Shown here one piece after another: positions 35,258-47,840 of a DNA stretch of 64,000 nucleotides. Under the pieces are notes generated by a model. That model was not told where the DNA came from and ran no database searches. It saw nothing but the letters and a program-made list of their open reading frames with translations. A program made the position numbers and the translations under genes. Origin of the DNA: Pachypanchax playfairii (lineage: Eukaryota; Chordata; Actinopteri; Cyprinodontiformes; Aplocheilidae); the NCBI GenBank assembly GCA_006937955.1, contig SSNP01000008.1, positions 7,949,595 to 8,013,594 on the forward strand, read 5' to 3'. Each line of letters opens with the position of its first letter. Position 1 is the first letter of the stretch.

Positions 35258-35609
35258 GTAGTTTTTATATTCACATCATTCAGCCTGTCGGATCATTGAA
35301 CTCCACAGATCTAGAGTCTGAGTCACAAACAACCAGTAGCGGCACCAGGAAGGCACCACAGCCCCCCTGGGTTTGTCAAAACATCCCCATATCACCCCTA
35401 AACAAATGTTAGAGAAGTTTTTAAAACTATTTAATATTCTTTAATACAGTATTGTGATAATTGTGAAACAATAAAGCAAAATAATGTTTTCAAACGCTCA
35501 ATTATTAAGGTTAAATCTTTTTTTTAAAACACATCAGCCAACAGGAAATTATTTCAGCCTTTGTTCCTCTTTTACATCCTGTGAGTAAGAGATCACCTTT
35601 TAACCTTAA

Positions 35610-36872
35610 AGAGGCCCTTCCATTAAAAACAGTTTTTCTGAGGTTTCTGTTGAATATTTTAGCTCCACAGGTGTTCTTACCTTCATAGTGGCTGTGAAAA
35701 CAGGTCAACAACTTCTCTTTCAGTTTTAATTTCTCAAACTACGCAGGTGGCGATAACACCCGAGTTCTCCGGAGTCCGAACAGCCTGTATCTGTTTTCAT
35801 CACAACTCCTTTTTTCCTTAGTATTCATCAGCTCCCGCAGTTGAAACCACACCTAGCATGCTGCTGGCTAAAAGCTATTAGCATAAACGTGTATCAAACA
35901 GGAAGAGACTGGGTGCGCTGTTGACATGCGCAGCGGGGCAGGAAACAGTATACCTTGCTCTCATAGGCTAGGGTGACCAGACGTCCTACTTTACCTGGAC
36001 ATGTCCTCTTTTTGACGCCCAAAAAAACGTCCAGGCGGACTTTCAAAATTTCCCCGAAATGTCCGGGATTTTAGTCTAACTCTCAGAAGCTGGCGTTAGG
36101 TTCCTCCACTGGCCAGATACTGTCAATATGCATAAGCAGATGCAGTACAAATGATAACAGTAGCTGGCAACGAGGGAGTCACCTGATCTCAAACATGCCG
36201 AAACGCAAATGTAAGTTTACGGAGGAGCTAAAAAAATATCAGTTTCCGTTCTGGTCGGCATTCATCCGAGGCAGAATGCATGACATGTAAAGCTGACACT
36301 TGTGTCCAACAAAAGGTGCTGGCGATTTAGAAAACCGTCTAGCTTCAGCCAAACACCTTACCGTACACCTTAATGTATGTTATTTTAAAGATTTTTGAAG
36401 ATTAATATTGTTATCGGTATTATTTGTGGCTTTTGAGGAGCCTGCGTTGGGAAATGTGTACAAAAGCATTTGTTATTATTGTTAGTCTGTTTCATGGCAT
36501 TTTTGCACTAAAGAGTGTTAATGCAGCCTGTTACAATTCAAATGTAATGTTACCTAAAAAAAATACAATCCTTTTGTGATTTTGCTCTCAATTCAGGTGT
36601 CCTACTTTTTTAATACCATAATATGGTCATCGTATCATTGGCTAGTTTGTTAGCCATCTGAATCCAACAAATTTGCATAATGAATATTAATGAGTTGCAG
36701 CCTGAAGCCAGCTGAATTTTCACACAGAGAGATTGAAAGGTCTGTTAATAAGTGTTTCCTGACGTTTTTTAGATATAAAATGTTTCATATTACAGGTTGA
36801 TACTTAATAAAAAAAAAAATAACCACAAAGTCATGAAATTTCATCCAAAAAAATTCATGTGAAATGGCCTCT
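35610..36872 (+). mobile_element. TTAA-flanked MITE family 1, interrupted by a hAT element
   Basis: The left TTAA (35606-35609) precedes AGAGGCCC, and the right end GGCCTCT is followed by TCAA, a decayed TTAA. Without the 674 bp due to the nested hAT insertion, the element is about 589 bp, like its relatives. Confidence 0.8.
35969..36634 (+). mobile_element. hAT element nested in a TTAA MITE
   Basis: The termini TAGGGTGACCA and TGGTCATCGTA form an inverted repeat. The flanking octamers TCATAGGC (35961-35968) and TCATTGGC (36635-36642) match at 7 of 8, and the uninterrupted host sequence is visible in the MITE copies at 14650 and 42450. A short frame at 36195-36290 starts MPKRKCKFTEELKKYQFPF, which I take to be the N-terminus of a former hAT-family protein. 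It then runs to a stop. Confidence 0.85.
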
Positions 36873-38098
36873 TCAAGAACAACAACAGGTGTGTTGCTCT
36901 GATACGAGACCAAGTATTTATGTCTTGGGAAGAAGATACAGTTGATTCTTTGGAATATTCTGGTGATTGTCATCATGCAGTTCTGTGCATGTGTGTATTA
37001 AAGGTGTTGCAGAGAACTGCTGGGTCACATGACACTTTCCTTTAAAGCACCCTTAATAAAAAAAACAAGTTGACTTGCAGCACCTGCAAAATATTCGGAT
37101 CGTATTTATGTGCCCAAAAAGCAGGAAAATACACATTAATTCCCAAATAATTCAAAGCATTTTACATTCTACAGCAGAAACGCTTCCACAGCTCTGTGAA
37201 ATTCTTCCCAGCTTTCAGGCTCATTAACCCTCAGACTTGAACAGATGGAGAAGTTTCATTCTTTTCAATTAAATCTGTGTCCTAAATTTTTGATTTTTAC
37301 TGTCTTCCACAATCAGCTCTCTCAGAAAGTTTTGGTTAACCTCCACGCTTCAATCTGACCTTCACTGTTCTTGTCTTTGATCATTTAATAATCTCATCAT
37401 GAAGTGAGCAGACAGCCACTTTGATAACTTCTATTACACATCCACTTTCATTTCCATAGTACTTGGCAGCTGCTTAAATAAGCCCATAGCCATTTGTAAC
37501 CAAAATTAAAAGAAAGAAAGATGTTTTCTAAATTAGCAAATTTAATGTTTCATCTTCAGAGTAACTCCCTTTGGATCCAACTTTCAGTTCGACTTGTTTA
37601 ATTAGTAAAATTGTCAAAGGTTTTCCTCAAACTTTTCTAAGCAGCTGCATCTATAGAGACACATTCATGTAGGAATTCAAACCCAGCTCACCTGATTGTC
37701 CCATCTTTGATCAGGAAATAGGCAAAATGTCTCCTCGGTCCTGTTTGTATGATCTGTTGGAGCTTTGCGGGGCGAGTTGGAATGTCGCAGAGCTCAAAGA
37801 GAGGAGCAGAGAAGATAACAACTGCTGGCAAAGCAGGTAATTTGCTTCATTCAACCGAGCAGGTTGACATCAATGAATCTCTGATTGCTGCAGAAGAGAC
37901 ACTAAATGGTAGACGCACAAATGTGTGCAGAGATCACAAGCACGCACACACACACACATGCATGCATGCAGGGCTGGATAAATATTTGCTTCACTTAGTT
38001 TGAATTATTACTCAGACATTAAATTTTCTCCATCTTTCCATCCATATTGACATGTCCATGTTCTATAGCAGGATAGAAGGAAAAAATATATTTTTAAT
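36873..38098. other. Non-coding stretch
   Basis: No supported exon or bounded repeat. Confidence 0.35.
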
Positions 38099-38130
38099 AT
38101 GTGTGTGTGTGTGTGTTTTTTTGTGTGTAT
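38099..38130. repeat. (GT)n microsatellite
   Basis: A GT run interrupted by a short T tract. Confidence 0.85.
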
Positions 38131-38639
38131 GAACACATCACCTTTGCTCACCCCTGCTCACCCCCCCCCCATTGTGTTGCTGCTCGTCTCGCTTTCGTCC
38201 TTTAGCATCATACTGGATTCCCAGTTATACACTTCCACCCACACTCCTACACGCCAGGTGTTAAACTAGCTCTACAAGCTTCGATCTGCTAAACAGCTGA
38301 ACAACCTGCTTCAGCCTGAGAACCATATGGTGCTTTTGGAAACAGAGCACAGACGTGTTAAAGAAGATGTGAGTAATCAAAGCCATTTCTGATTGTTCTT
38401 TAAACTATGTTCAGTTTAGTAGAACAGCTGTTCTAGAAACATTTAATGCTTCGACAGTTACAGTCTGGAGACGTTATGGGATGTCTTGACTTCATTTATC
38501 ATTAAAACGAGCCAAAGTTTGGATTTATTTTTTGCACTTACTTCTGTTGAGTCAATAAGACCATAAAAACACTGTGGGCCTGTGTTGTGTGGCTGATCTG
38601 CCTGTGGGTGTGAGTGTGTGTGTGGGTGTCATTAACCTA

Positions 38640-39368
38640 CTTTCCAACAGGTGGATCAGCTCTGGAGCGGCAGGTGTGGCTCATTCTCCTCATCACCTGA
38701 GTCGAGATTTAAGGGGAGGATCAACACGAGACAGGGGCCAGATAGTTCTCTCTATCTCTTCACTTGGTAGAGTGGTTGACTACTGACCGTTTGCACATTT
38801 CAGAAAGACGAGCTCTGTAACGCTTGGTCTTTCCTTTCTTTTCCCCTCAGGAGCTTCATCCGGATCCGACGCCTTTCCGAGGATCCGAACCTCCTGTCCT
38901 GGAGAGCAGCCGCTTCCACAGGCTCCCATGCCAAGCTTGGTTTCCCCGGACCTGCTCTCCGCCTGTCTCTTCCTCCCCGGAGCTGCACCTGCTGGACAAA
39001 CACGGACCCAGAGCTGATCTGTTCACCCTCCAGCACCTGCACATCTCACTCCGGACCCACAGCCTTCATTCAGCCGCCAACAACTCCTCCTCTCTCCACA
39101 ACCACCATCAGCGCCATCCACGTAAGCTTTCTCCCTTGTTCTCATGCTTGCTCCAACATCACAACCCCCAGATCACTAACCTGTGTTCTCCGCATCTAGA
39201 TACTCACGGTTCCATTCCAGTGAGGCCCGGTTCCTGTACCGCCAGCTGCACAGGAGTTTCGTGCCTGGCTGTGTTTTCTCTCATTTCTAATAAACACCTT
39301 AAACCTGTTTTGTTGTCCTGGGGCTTGTGCTTGTAAGAGGGTTCGCACCAAAACAAGGGCCATGACAG
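38640..39368 (+). repeat. GC-rich LTR-like repeat with AATAAA
   Basis: A 'gcaggtgtggctcattctc' block is followed by a GC-rich body with a long open frame (38824-39336), a GTAAGC donor-like site at about 39121, AATAAA at 39289-39294 and a final TGACAG. The repeat that follows at 39800 has the same 'caggtgtggctcgtta' block and the same order. I read both as copies of one retroelement-like family. The frame is proline- and histidine-rich and carries no recognisable domain. Confidence 0.4.
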
Positions 39369-39449
39369 CCTGATTTATCAACATTCTAAGTAAATAGCGC
39401 AAAAATGCATGCGCCGCAAAACTTTTGCGCCAAGGGCGTGTTCCTGATT
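39369..39449 (+). mobile_element. Harbinger-like MITE, left-end fragment
   Basis: CCTGATTTATCAACATTC followed by 'gcatgcgccgcaaaactttt' matches the left end of the element at 19058. Confidence 0.65.
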
Positions 39450-39799
39450 TGATTTTTTAAAAGAAAAGATGTCTCTCATGCATTGCGTTCTATGAGCAGA
39501 TTTTCATTTACTCTTTCAATGAAAATCCAGCCATTAACATTGTATGTGAGAACTGTGGCAGAATGCAGAAAATAAAACACGTAAACAAACAGACTCTCAG
39601 TTTATTTGATACACGAGTCTAATCAGACTCATTTCTGGCCTTCCATGTAAAGACCTTGATCATCTCAGTCTCAATACTTTTTCCATGTTAAAGTGAAACT
39701 CATTTCCAAGAAAATAAAACTTCAAAGTTGATGAATTGTTGTGTGAACTCAGTGCTTATTTCAGTTTTTTTAGAAACTGGGTGACAACTCAGACTCTGA

Positions 39800-40318
39800 C
39801 TGTCAGATTATTGTTAGGTATCAGCAGTCGGTGTGTTGTTGTTTTGTTACTCACCTATCTTCACAGGATGTTGCAGATCCTGATCAGGAGCAGGTGTGGC
39901 TCGTTACCCAGCCCTCCGTGGCTGGGTTAAAAGCTGTGGAACAGCGAGAGATAGACGCCAGTTTGTTCAGCCAACTAGTGTGGTAACGTGGCCGCTATCT
40001 TACAGAGTTAACTTAGTATTGGAAATATTTCTTACCTGGTCCTTGTCCTCCTCCTCTTGTTAGGATTCCTCCCCGTTGGGTTCCGGCTCCAGCCATACTG
40101 AGCGCCACTTCCTCCCCGCTGGCCATCCTGCCACGCCGTCCTGGGGGCTCTATCTCCAAGACTCTGACGCACTCTGTCCCGCCCGTTCCTGCATCATCCC
40201 AGTCTGTCTCTCCTTCACCTCAGGACGTAAGGCTGCGAGCACTCAACACACACATTGTTACTGCTCACTTTCATCTCTAGATCTCAGTCACTAACCTGTT
40301 CTCCTCCACCGTCAGATC
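39800..40318 (+). repeat. GC-rich LTR-like repeat, second copy
   Basis: It shares the 'gagcaggtgtggctcgtta' block and GC-rich proline-coding composition with 38640-39368, but lacks the AATAAA/TGACAG end, having been replaced or cut at the hAT-like end at 40319. Confidence 0.35.
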
Positions 40319-40440
40319 CAGGGCCGGTTCTGGGCATAGGCAGACTAGGCAATTGCCTAGGGCGCCCTCTGCTGGAGGGGGTGCCAAATTCTCTTTTTTT
40401 TGGACAAACAGTTGGACACACCATTCATCTCATGTAAAGA
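40319..40440 (+). mobile_element. hAT-like MITE left end
   Basis: CAGGGCCGGTTCTGGGCATA followed by 'ggcagactaggcaattgcct' is a left terminus of a type widespread in fish hAT elements. I could not find the right terminus or a duplication. Confidence 0.45.
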
Positions 40441-40999
40441 GCAAAATAAGTAATAATTAAATATCTATCATCTCTACTGTTCATTTTAGTATGAATAAAA
40501 AATGTTCGCAATATAATCCAGTTATTAAGTTACGTTGTTTCTGTTCTGGGCAGTAGTTGTTGTTGTCATTTCTTGTGCTGAAAGGGTTAAACACTGTTTT
40601 AAAACTCTCCATGCGTGTTGGTCTGAAGTCTGGGGCAAAAATTAGAGGTTGCACAAATCTTCAGTTATCACAATTATGTCTAGTTAACTTAAAAGTAATT
40701 TGCCTTTTAAGTGTCACAAAAATTAGCCTGACTGTTCTTTGTTGTTTTTCAGCAGTGGTGCCGTCAGTGGGTAGGGGGGAGGGGTTTGGGGTTGCAATGA
40801 CCACCCTCTAGATATTTGCAAGTCCCCCAGTCACACAGACACATACGCATTATAATTTTTCTCTCCCCAAGAACATTTTTTTTCGTTAACCCTCTGGACG
40901 CCAAAGTCACAGTATTGCGACAAGCCTAAACAACATAAGACGTTTTTTCCACCCACCACCACTAGATGGCAGTATTGGGTACGTATACTACTAGTAGAG

Positions 41000-41285
41000 A
41001 CATACTTGGCATATTTGCCAACACATGATTTTCCCGAGGGAATCGCACTTTTCAGTGCTCCACCCAAAAATCTCCTGCGACCACTATTCTCCCAAATTTC
41101 TCCTGATTTCCATCTAGACAACAAATATGCTAAACCATCCTTCGCTGGGCGCCATTTCCTGCCGGACAATAATAACAGTTACATCTCAAAGTCACCACCA
41201 TCTGTTGCATGTGAAAAGCTATTTGATTTGTTAACTTACAGTATTACTGGGGACTGTTATTTTGTCAAATAAACACTGTAAAATT
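41000..41285. mobile_element. Probable hAT-like fragment
   Basis: It shares the order of 'ccaacacatgattttcccga' and 'ttctcctgatttcc' blocks with the segment at 20321. The boundaries are unresolved. Confidence 0.3.
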
Positions 41286-41396
41286 CAAGTATTTTAATCT
41301 GTGTATGTTTCGCTTTATCGCTCCACATTTTAAAGCTACGGCCTCATAAAACATGTTGCTTAAAAAGATATGATCTTCATGAGGAAACTCTGACTC

Positions 41397-41719
41397 TAGG
41401 GATGCAACGATACCCCATTTTTCATACCAGTACCTGGATCTGAGTACTTGACGATACCAAGTACCAATACAGATACTTCTATGAATGAATTGGAAGACAG
41501 GTTTTATATTCTTCTATGCTTGTTACAACAAATGATGGAGAAGTAGATTTAAAAATAAATAAATATTAATAAAAATGACCACAAAACTAAAATTTCATGT
41601 GAAAAATAAACATTTTCTGTTAAATTATTGCAGTTTCCACATTTTAAGTACCAGTTCATGGCATTGGTTAACTATCTGCACCGATACTTGATACCAGTAT
41701 TGGTATCGTTGCATACATA
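41397..41719. mobile_element. hAT-type MITE with target-site duplication
   Basis: The ends TAGGGATGCAACGATACC and GGTATCGTTGCATACATA form an inverted repeat. The flanks TCTGACTC (41389-41396) and TCTGACAC (41720-41727) match at 7 of 8. Confidence 0.8.
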
Positions 41720-42105
41720 TCTGACACCTAAAGGGTTAACAGTATATCAATTCTTGTCGTGAAAGACTGATAGTAAAATGTTCATGGTAGGTATAAAAAT
41801 GACAGAAGGATCAACCAGTTAAACTTTTAGATTGATTTGGATTGTCATCTGGATTCAGGATTTTTTTATCACTCTTTTTTTTTGTGGTGGATCATACTGA
41901 GGGAGAACTTAAATTCCCCCATTTGGCCAACCCTTAAAATCTTTCTGGATGCTCACCTGGTTTTACATTTCTGAGGAATTGACTCAGAAATTACTAAATG
42001 TTTAGAGAAGCTGTTTTCAGGTTTGTTTTAGAGTAATTCTAAAATTGTGACCGATTGTTTTTCTATTGTTTCTACTGATCTTATTAGTTCTTTAACGTCA
42101 TTTAA

Positions 42106-42688
42106 AGAGGCCCTTCCATTAAAAACAGTTTTTTTTAGGTTTCTGTTGAATATTTTAGCTCCACATGTGTTCTTACCTTCATACAGGGTGTGAAAACAGG
42201 TCAACAACTTCTCTTTCAGTTTTAATCTCTCAAACTACGCAGATTTCTAACCCGATTTCTCCCAAGTCTGAACGGCCTGTATCTGTTTCGTCACAACTTC
42301 TTTGTTTGTTAGTATTTGGCAGCTCCCGCAGTTGAAACCCCGCCTAGCATGCTGCTAGCTTAAAGCTGCTAGCATAAGACGTAGCAAACAGAAAGACATT
42401 ACGTTTGACTTTGCCATACGCAGCGGGGCAGGAAACCGTATACCTTGCTCTCATAGGCTAGTTTGTTAGCCAATCTGAGTCCAGCAAATTCAAATAATGA
42501 ATATTAATGAGCTGCAGACGAAGCAGCCTGATGGAAGGAGCCGGAACCACCCGAATTTTAATGCAGACAGAGTGAAAGGTCTGTTAATCAGTGTTTCCTG
42601 ATGTTTTTTAGGTATAAAACGTTTCATATTACTGGTTAATACTTAAGAAATAACCACAAAGTCCTGAAATATGTAAGAAATAGCCTCT
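42106..42688 (+). mobile_element. TTAA-flanked MITE family 1, best-preserved copy
   Basis: Perfect TTAA lies on both sides (42102-42105 and 42689-42692). The ends AGAGGCCCTTCC and GAAATAGCCTCT are an imperfect inverted repeat. The element is 583 bp with no coding capacity. Confidence 0.85.
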
Positions 42689-42692
42689 TTAA

Positions 42693-44538
42693 GGTTCCAG
42701 TCATAAATCACCTTTAATAAAAAATAACATAAGATTGAAATGAACCACTGAAAAGAACTAATTAATCTGCAATTTACACAGTTAAAACTACAGAACAATG
42801 TAAGTCATGAATACAAGTTCTCTTTATACAAAAACAAACAAGTAGCTCCTACTCAGGAACCATTATTTAATTTCAGAAACGGATCGAGGTCCAACACGTC
42901 AGCAGCTGTCTAGATAAACTTTAACTGTAGACATGATGTAAAAACCTGAGAGAGTGTGAGAAACAGCACGGCTTGACAAGCCAGTCAGTGAGAGTGACAG
43001 GTTCTTTAATAGTGTGTCCAGACAATGGTCACACAGAAGGGGGGGGGGCTGTCCACAAGCAGCAGACCCGTCAAAGACAAGCTCGGTCAAGTGTTTTTTT
43101 TTCTTCACTGGTTGTTTGAAAAGGACAGAAATCCTCATGCAGTCAGCTTCTCATTCCTCAGCAGAAAGAAAAAGTGTCTTACGAGTGCTGACAATCTCAA
43201 CAAGTTGTGTTTACGCTCCAACCGACAAACTCCTACAGAAATATTCTTTGATTCTTCAAACAGGATCTATTTTTTACTGTTTTTGGATGTAAATAACTAA
43301 ATAAAATTCACAAAAATGATTATTATTAAAGCTGTGATCATCATCTGGGTTGCATGTGTATTTGCAGCTGACTGGTTCTTTTTGTCGTGTTTGATGATTT
43401 AACAGGAAGGATTTGGTTTGTTGTCTCAGAGGTAGAAACATCTTGGAACAAATCTCATGGGAGGTGAGTTTCTGCAGGTAGACAAAATGGGTGGGAGATA
43501 TAAAAGTTTCTAAGAACAAAAAGTCGTTTTTCTTTTTGGGGTTTTGCAGAAAATGTTGCAGCACGTTGTGTTGCTTCACTTTGATGGACTACAAATTGAA
43601 GTGGTGGCAAGTTGTAGAACAAACTGATGTAAACCTTCATCTTTGATGTTACTCCCATACTCATGTTCTCTCCCTCACTTCTCTGTCCATATGGATGAAT
43701 AAATAAAAATGGCAAGAAATAAGAAATGTGTCTTAAAACCAATTTATATTAAGCTTAAATTATGTTTTTATTGAGAGAGACAGACACAAAGACTCGTCGT
43801 GTGTCTGTTCATGATGAAATCAGACGAAAATACGATTGTAGCTTACATTCTACCTCGCTGTGATGGCACTGAGGTGTCAGTTTTGTAAAAACAGTTATTA
43901 TCAGTTATTGATCCGGAAAAGCCGAATCTGTGAATATTTATCGAACTTTATCGAAGTTTGATCCTCTTTCCCTGCGATCTCGCTTCATTTTAGAGTGAAA
44001 GGTGTGGAGGGAGGGAGGGGAGTGACTGTGCTCTACCTGCTGCATCAGTGAGTATCATCTGGGCAGGTGGTCTAATGAGCCGCACGGCGAATTGTTTATT
44101 AACAATCAAGCTCCACCTGACCGTCAGCCCAATTGCGAGTGGGCCAGCTCGGCAGCCAGGCCACTGAGAAATCACCCGGTGATCCCGACGGCCAGTCCAC
44201 CCCTGAATGTGCACAAATCACATCCACACAACCGTCTTTGCCCTGATTTCATTATTCTTTTACTGATATTAGTTTTCAGCTTTCAGCCAATCACAATTTT
44301 CAAATGCAGTAGCCACATTTCAACCCTAAGAGTGCAGCACTAAGATGTTTTTAGACCATGAAAACGTCAAAAAATGTCCAGAAACTGAAAGATTACATTG
44401 GTAAAGACCCATTAATACAGTTTAAGCAGAAAAAAGCTGTTTTGAGGGTGAGTTGCTCTTTAATCATGAAATATTTGCCATTCTTTGATGAACTGTGTGA
44501 TCAACTAGTCCTATAGTCAAAATCATGACAGATACACT
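42693..44538. other. Non-coding stretch with a short poly-G tract
   Basis: A G run lies at about 43039-43048. Overlapping open frames near 43014-43300 share no motif and look accidental. Confidence 0.35.
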
Positions 44539-44542
44539 TTAA

Positions 44543-44905
44543 AGTCTTAATATGTAAAATTTTCAATATTCCGCTTTTTAAAAATAAGGTGATAACATAA
44601 TTAGAGCGCTAAACAACATGTTTGTCATAATTCCATATGTACTTTATTTTTATTTAAAATGTTATGGATCGTTTTACATTTTTTGACGGTCCAACAAACT
44701 TCTAGTACTTTTTTCCACCACTAGAGGGAGTAAAAACCAGTTTTTGGCCGAGCTCTTGATCTGCCGCTCTGTGTGACAGAGTGAGGAATAATACTAGTTT
44801 CTGCCACCTTGTGGTGGTTAGTGGAAGTGACGGGGTTGTGATTTGGCTCATTACTGCCACCTGGTGTTGGAAATAAAAAGTTATTATTTCTTATGTACTG
44901 TATCT
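44543..44905. mobile_element. TTAA-flanked MITE family 3
   Basis: TTAA lies at 44539-44542 and 44906-44909. The ends AGTCTTAATATGTAA and TTATGTACTGTATCT are roughly inverted. The interior has 'ccaccactagaggg' and 'gccaccttgtggtgg' words typical of short fish DNA elements. Confidence 0.6.
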
Positions 44906-44909
44906 TTAA

Positions 44910-46743
44910 GCTTGTATCTTACTGGGCTGTGTGACAGATGGTGACAACAAACCAGAGGGAGATTTAAAAATATCTGGAAACATTTACAAGGTTTCTTTAT
45001 CTTTTCACAAGATTTGCTTACATTTTTGTTGCTCAAATTTTAAACGTGGTCCACAAGCTAATTTTCTTGGGAAACAGTCCTGAAGCCCTGGTGGGCATCA
45101 GGAACCCCAAACGATTTAGTTTAAATAAGTTTGAAAACGTGAAGAATCTGCATCAAATCTGAGATTAAAGGGCAGGACAAAACTACAATTTGGATCAGGA
45201 TAAGTTGGGAATGCATTCAGACACGATCAAGACACATTGAGAATAAGTTGCACTAGTATTTATTGGATTGCCGTTTCATCGAGTCCAGTATTGAAACTCT
45301 AGCAGATTTGCAGTTTACTGTATTAGGAGAAAACAAGGAAGAATCTGGCAGGAAGTTTATAGTCAGAAACACAAAGAGAAAAACAGGTCAAGGATTTAAA
45401 TCAGGTTTTTGTGAGTGAAACTTAAAACACGTTTTTTCTTGTGATAATTAAAACATTATATGTTCTAATTTATATATAAATAAGAATACATTTAAGTAGG
45501 ATCTGGTTTCACAGCAAGGCTATAACAGTCAGTACGCTGACATCAGGTCTTATTTTATTTTATAACATAAAGTTAATCCTGCAGTGCACCCCCCCCCCCC
45601 ATCTCACCTGTTTTCTGTATTTAATGGTAAATCATTCCCACCCAGTGCATCAGCGTGAGGAGGTCACAAGGTCAAAGGTTGGGGTTTAAAGGTGAGACAA
45701 ATGGAAGGAGGGAGTTTAGGAAAACAAACATGGCATTTTATTTTGAAGGATTATTTGTGTTGGCAAGCTGGAAAACTTTCGAAGGGTTTTCCTCAGATGC
45801 AAACATTTTTTCTACATCCTTTAACACTTTCAACAAACACAAGTAAATGTTTTGTTTTAAAGAAAGAGCCTGTCTTCTGTTTTCCCCTAAGGGAGGGGGG
45901 GGGGCAATCTTTTTCTCTCACCTTCTTGATGGTTGGCGATGACAGCTCAGACCGCCTGCAACCTGCGCTTTGTCTGGATGATAAGAAAGAAGGATGTTGA
46001 CACTTGACGGGTGGCGACACTGTGTTTATCAAAGCTCAGCAGCGGCGAGGTGGACTTTAAAAAATAACATTCACACTCCGAACACAAAGGAAGCGCCACT
46101 TTCTTTTCTTCTGGACCAAATTTCTTTAAAATCACACATTAAAATAAAGGAGCTCATGACAAAAGCAGGAAGTGAAACTCTGTCACTTTAATTATTAACT
46201 CTAATGGATGCTACCGATGTCAGGAGTAACAATCCACCATCTGTGATGTGCTCGTTTTCTCCTTTGGAAGGAACATGTTAGCTAAGATGTCTGGTTTCAA
46301 TATTAACAAAGTCTTTAGGTAATTGTGATCGTGAGCTGAAAGAGAACAGGAATAAAAAAAACACGACTCCCTTTAATATCTAGTAAATTTGTGATCATCA
46401 GCTCTTAAGCAGAACAACATTAATGCGTGAGGCGTTTTCACGTTCAGCAGCTCACGACGAAAAGAAGCTGCTCTGATAACGACTCCTTCAGAATCTGTTC
46501 AGAAACAGAACAACTTCAACATTAAACACATTTCACCTAAATAAATAGATAAATAACACTGGGATATGCTAAATCACCTGCATTTTAATTTGGAGCAATG
46601 AAACATAAAAAAATACTAAATTAAAGATTACATTTTTGATCGTTTGCTGCAATTTGTCCAATGATCACAAAATAAAATCCATTTAATCATCTTTTTAAAA
46701 ACGTATGTGGACATTGAAATATTACATGAAACGACTGTTTTAG
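44910..46743. other. Non-coding stretch
   Basis: A poly-C run lies at about 45589-45600. No exon or bounded repeat is supported. Confidence 0.35.
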
Positions 46744-46747
46744 TTAA

Positions 46748-47350
46748 AGCTGATATCCCTCATTTTAGATTGCCTAGCTTAGACTGTCAACAAAGTCACA
46801 GAACTCTCAGCCCCTCCCGTCGGGTAGAATTCCTAAGCCACGCCCCCCCAGGTTTGGAAACATGTGTAGCCCCAGAAGACGACAGCGTGCAAGACACTGG
46901 TCCACAGTTCATTCAAGTACCGTAACATGGCGGAATCACTGGTAAGTGAAAACAATATAACAACAAACAACTGACATTAATTGTTACTTTGTCCTGAACC
47001 TGACGCGGAACCAGCCGGCGGCTGTTTCTCCTGCTGTGACATGGTAGAGCGGTGAACACTCCCAGCAGTGGTGTGCTGCGGTAATATGTCTCAGTTTATT
47101 AGGAGCACAGAAGCCAAATAAATGCGGAAGTCCATATGGCTGGAGAGACTGTCCAATCATTCCTTTCTGACTGAACCATTTGATTGGTTGATGTTTTTAG
47201 ACAAATACGGGAGAACCACTTAATTATTTTTTTTCGGCTTTTTTTAAACCTTCACAACATATTTTTCTCCATGCTGTGTTAAAACGATTTTAATGGGCAT
47301 GAAAAAAAATATGTTAAGCAAATTTGGTACGCAAATTAATTACAGCAGCT
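46748..47350 (+). mobile_element. TTAA-flanked MITE family 2, complete
   Basis: Perfect TTAA lies at 46744-46747 and 47351-47354, with short inverted ends AGCTG and CAGCT. It is 603 bp. The interior holds ATGGCGGAATCACTG followed by GTAAGT (ATG at 46927, donor at 46941/46942). The ATG, reading frame and donor are conserved with the copy at 7240 even though other bases differ. Confidence 0.85.
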
Positions 47351-47840
47351 TTAAATCGAGGGTGAAATCCACAGGATTTCAGTCTGTGTTGTTTCAGCGG
47401 GACCTTTAGGTCTTAGGTTGATTAGTTCTGTGTTCGTCCAGGTGTGTTGAGTTAAATTAACATTTAGTTTTTTTTCCTCCCTGACTTAGCCCAGTAATTT
47501 AGTTCATGTCTTTCACTTGTCCTCTTGTCCACTGGTCATTAGTCTCACTCCCTGCATGACATGCTCCCTGTGTCTCATGTCTCATGCGAGTTTGTTGATG
47601 ATGTTAGTTCGACACAGATAAGCCACTCCCCCATCTGTCTGGTACCTGTCTGTTCACTCGGTGGGTTTTTGGATTTGTCAGTCTTTGAGTGAATTTCCCG
47701 ACTCTCGGCTTGTTTTTGGACTCTGATGCTGCTTCTGTCTTTCACCTCATTAACCAAATAAGTGAACAATTATCAAGAACATTCTTCTGATACCTGCATT
47801 CGAGTTCAATCAACAACATAAACATTACAGCTTGTTTAAT

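Noticed and set aside
38824..39336. 170-codon open frame
   Set aside because: It lies in the LTR-like repeat, is proline-, serine- and histidine-rich, has no domain, and a similar GC-rich block follows at 39800.
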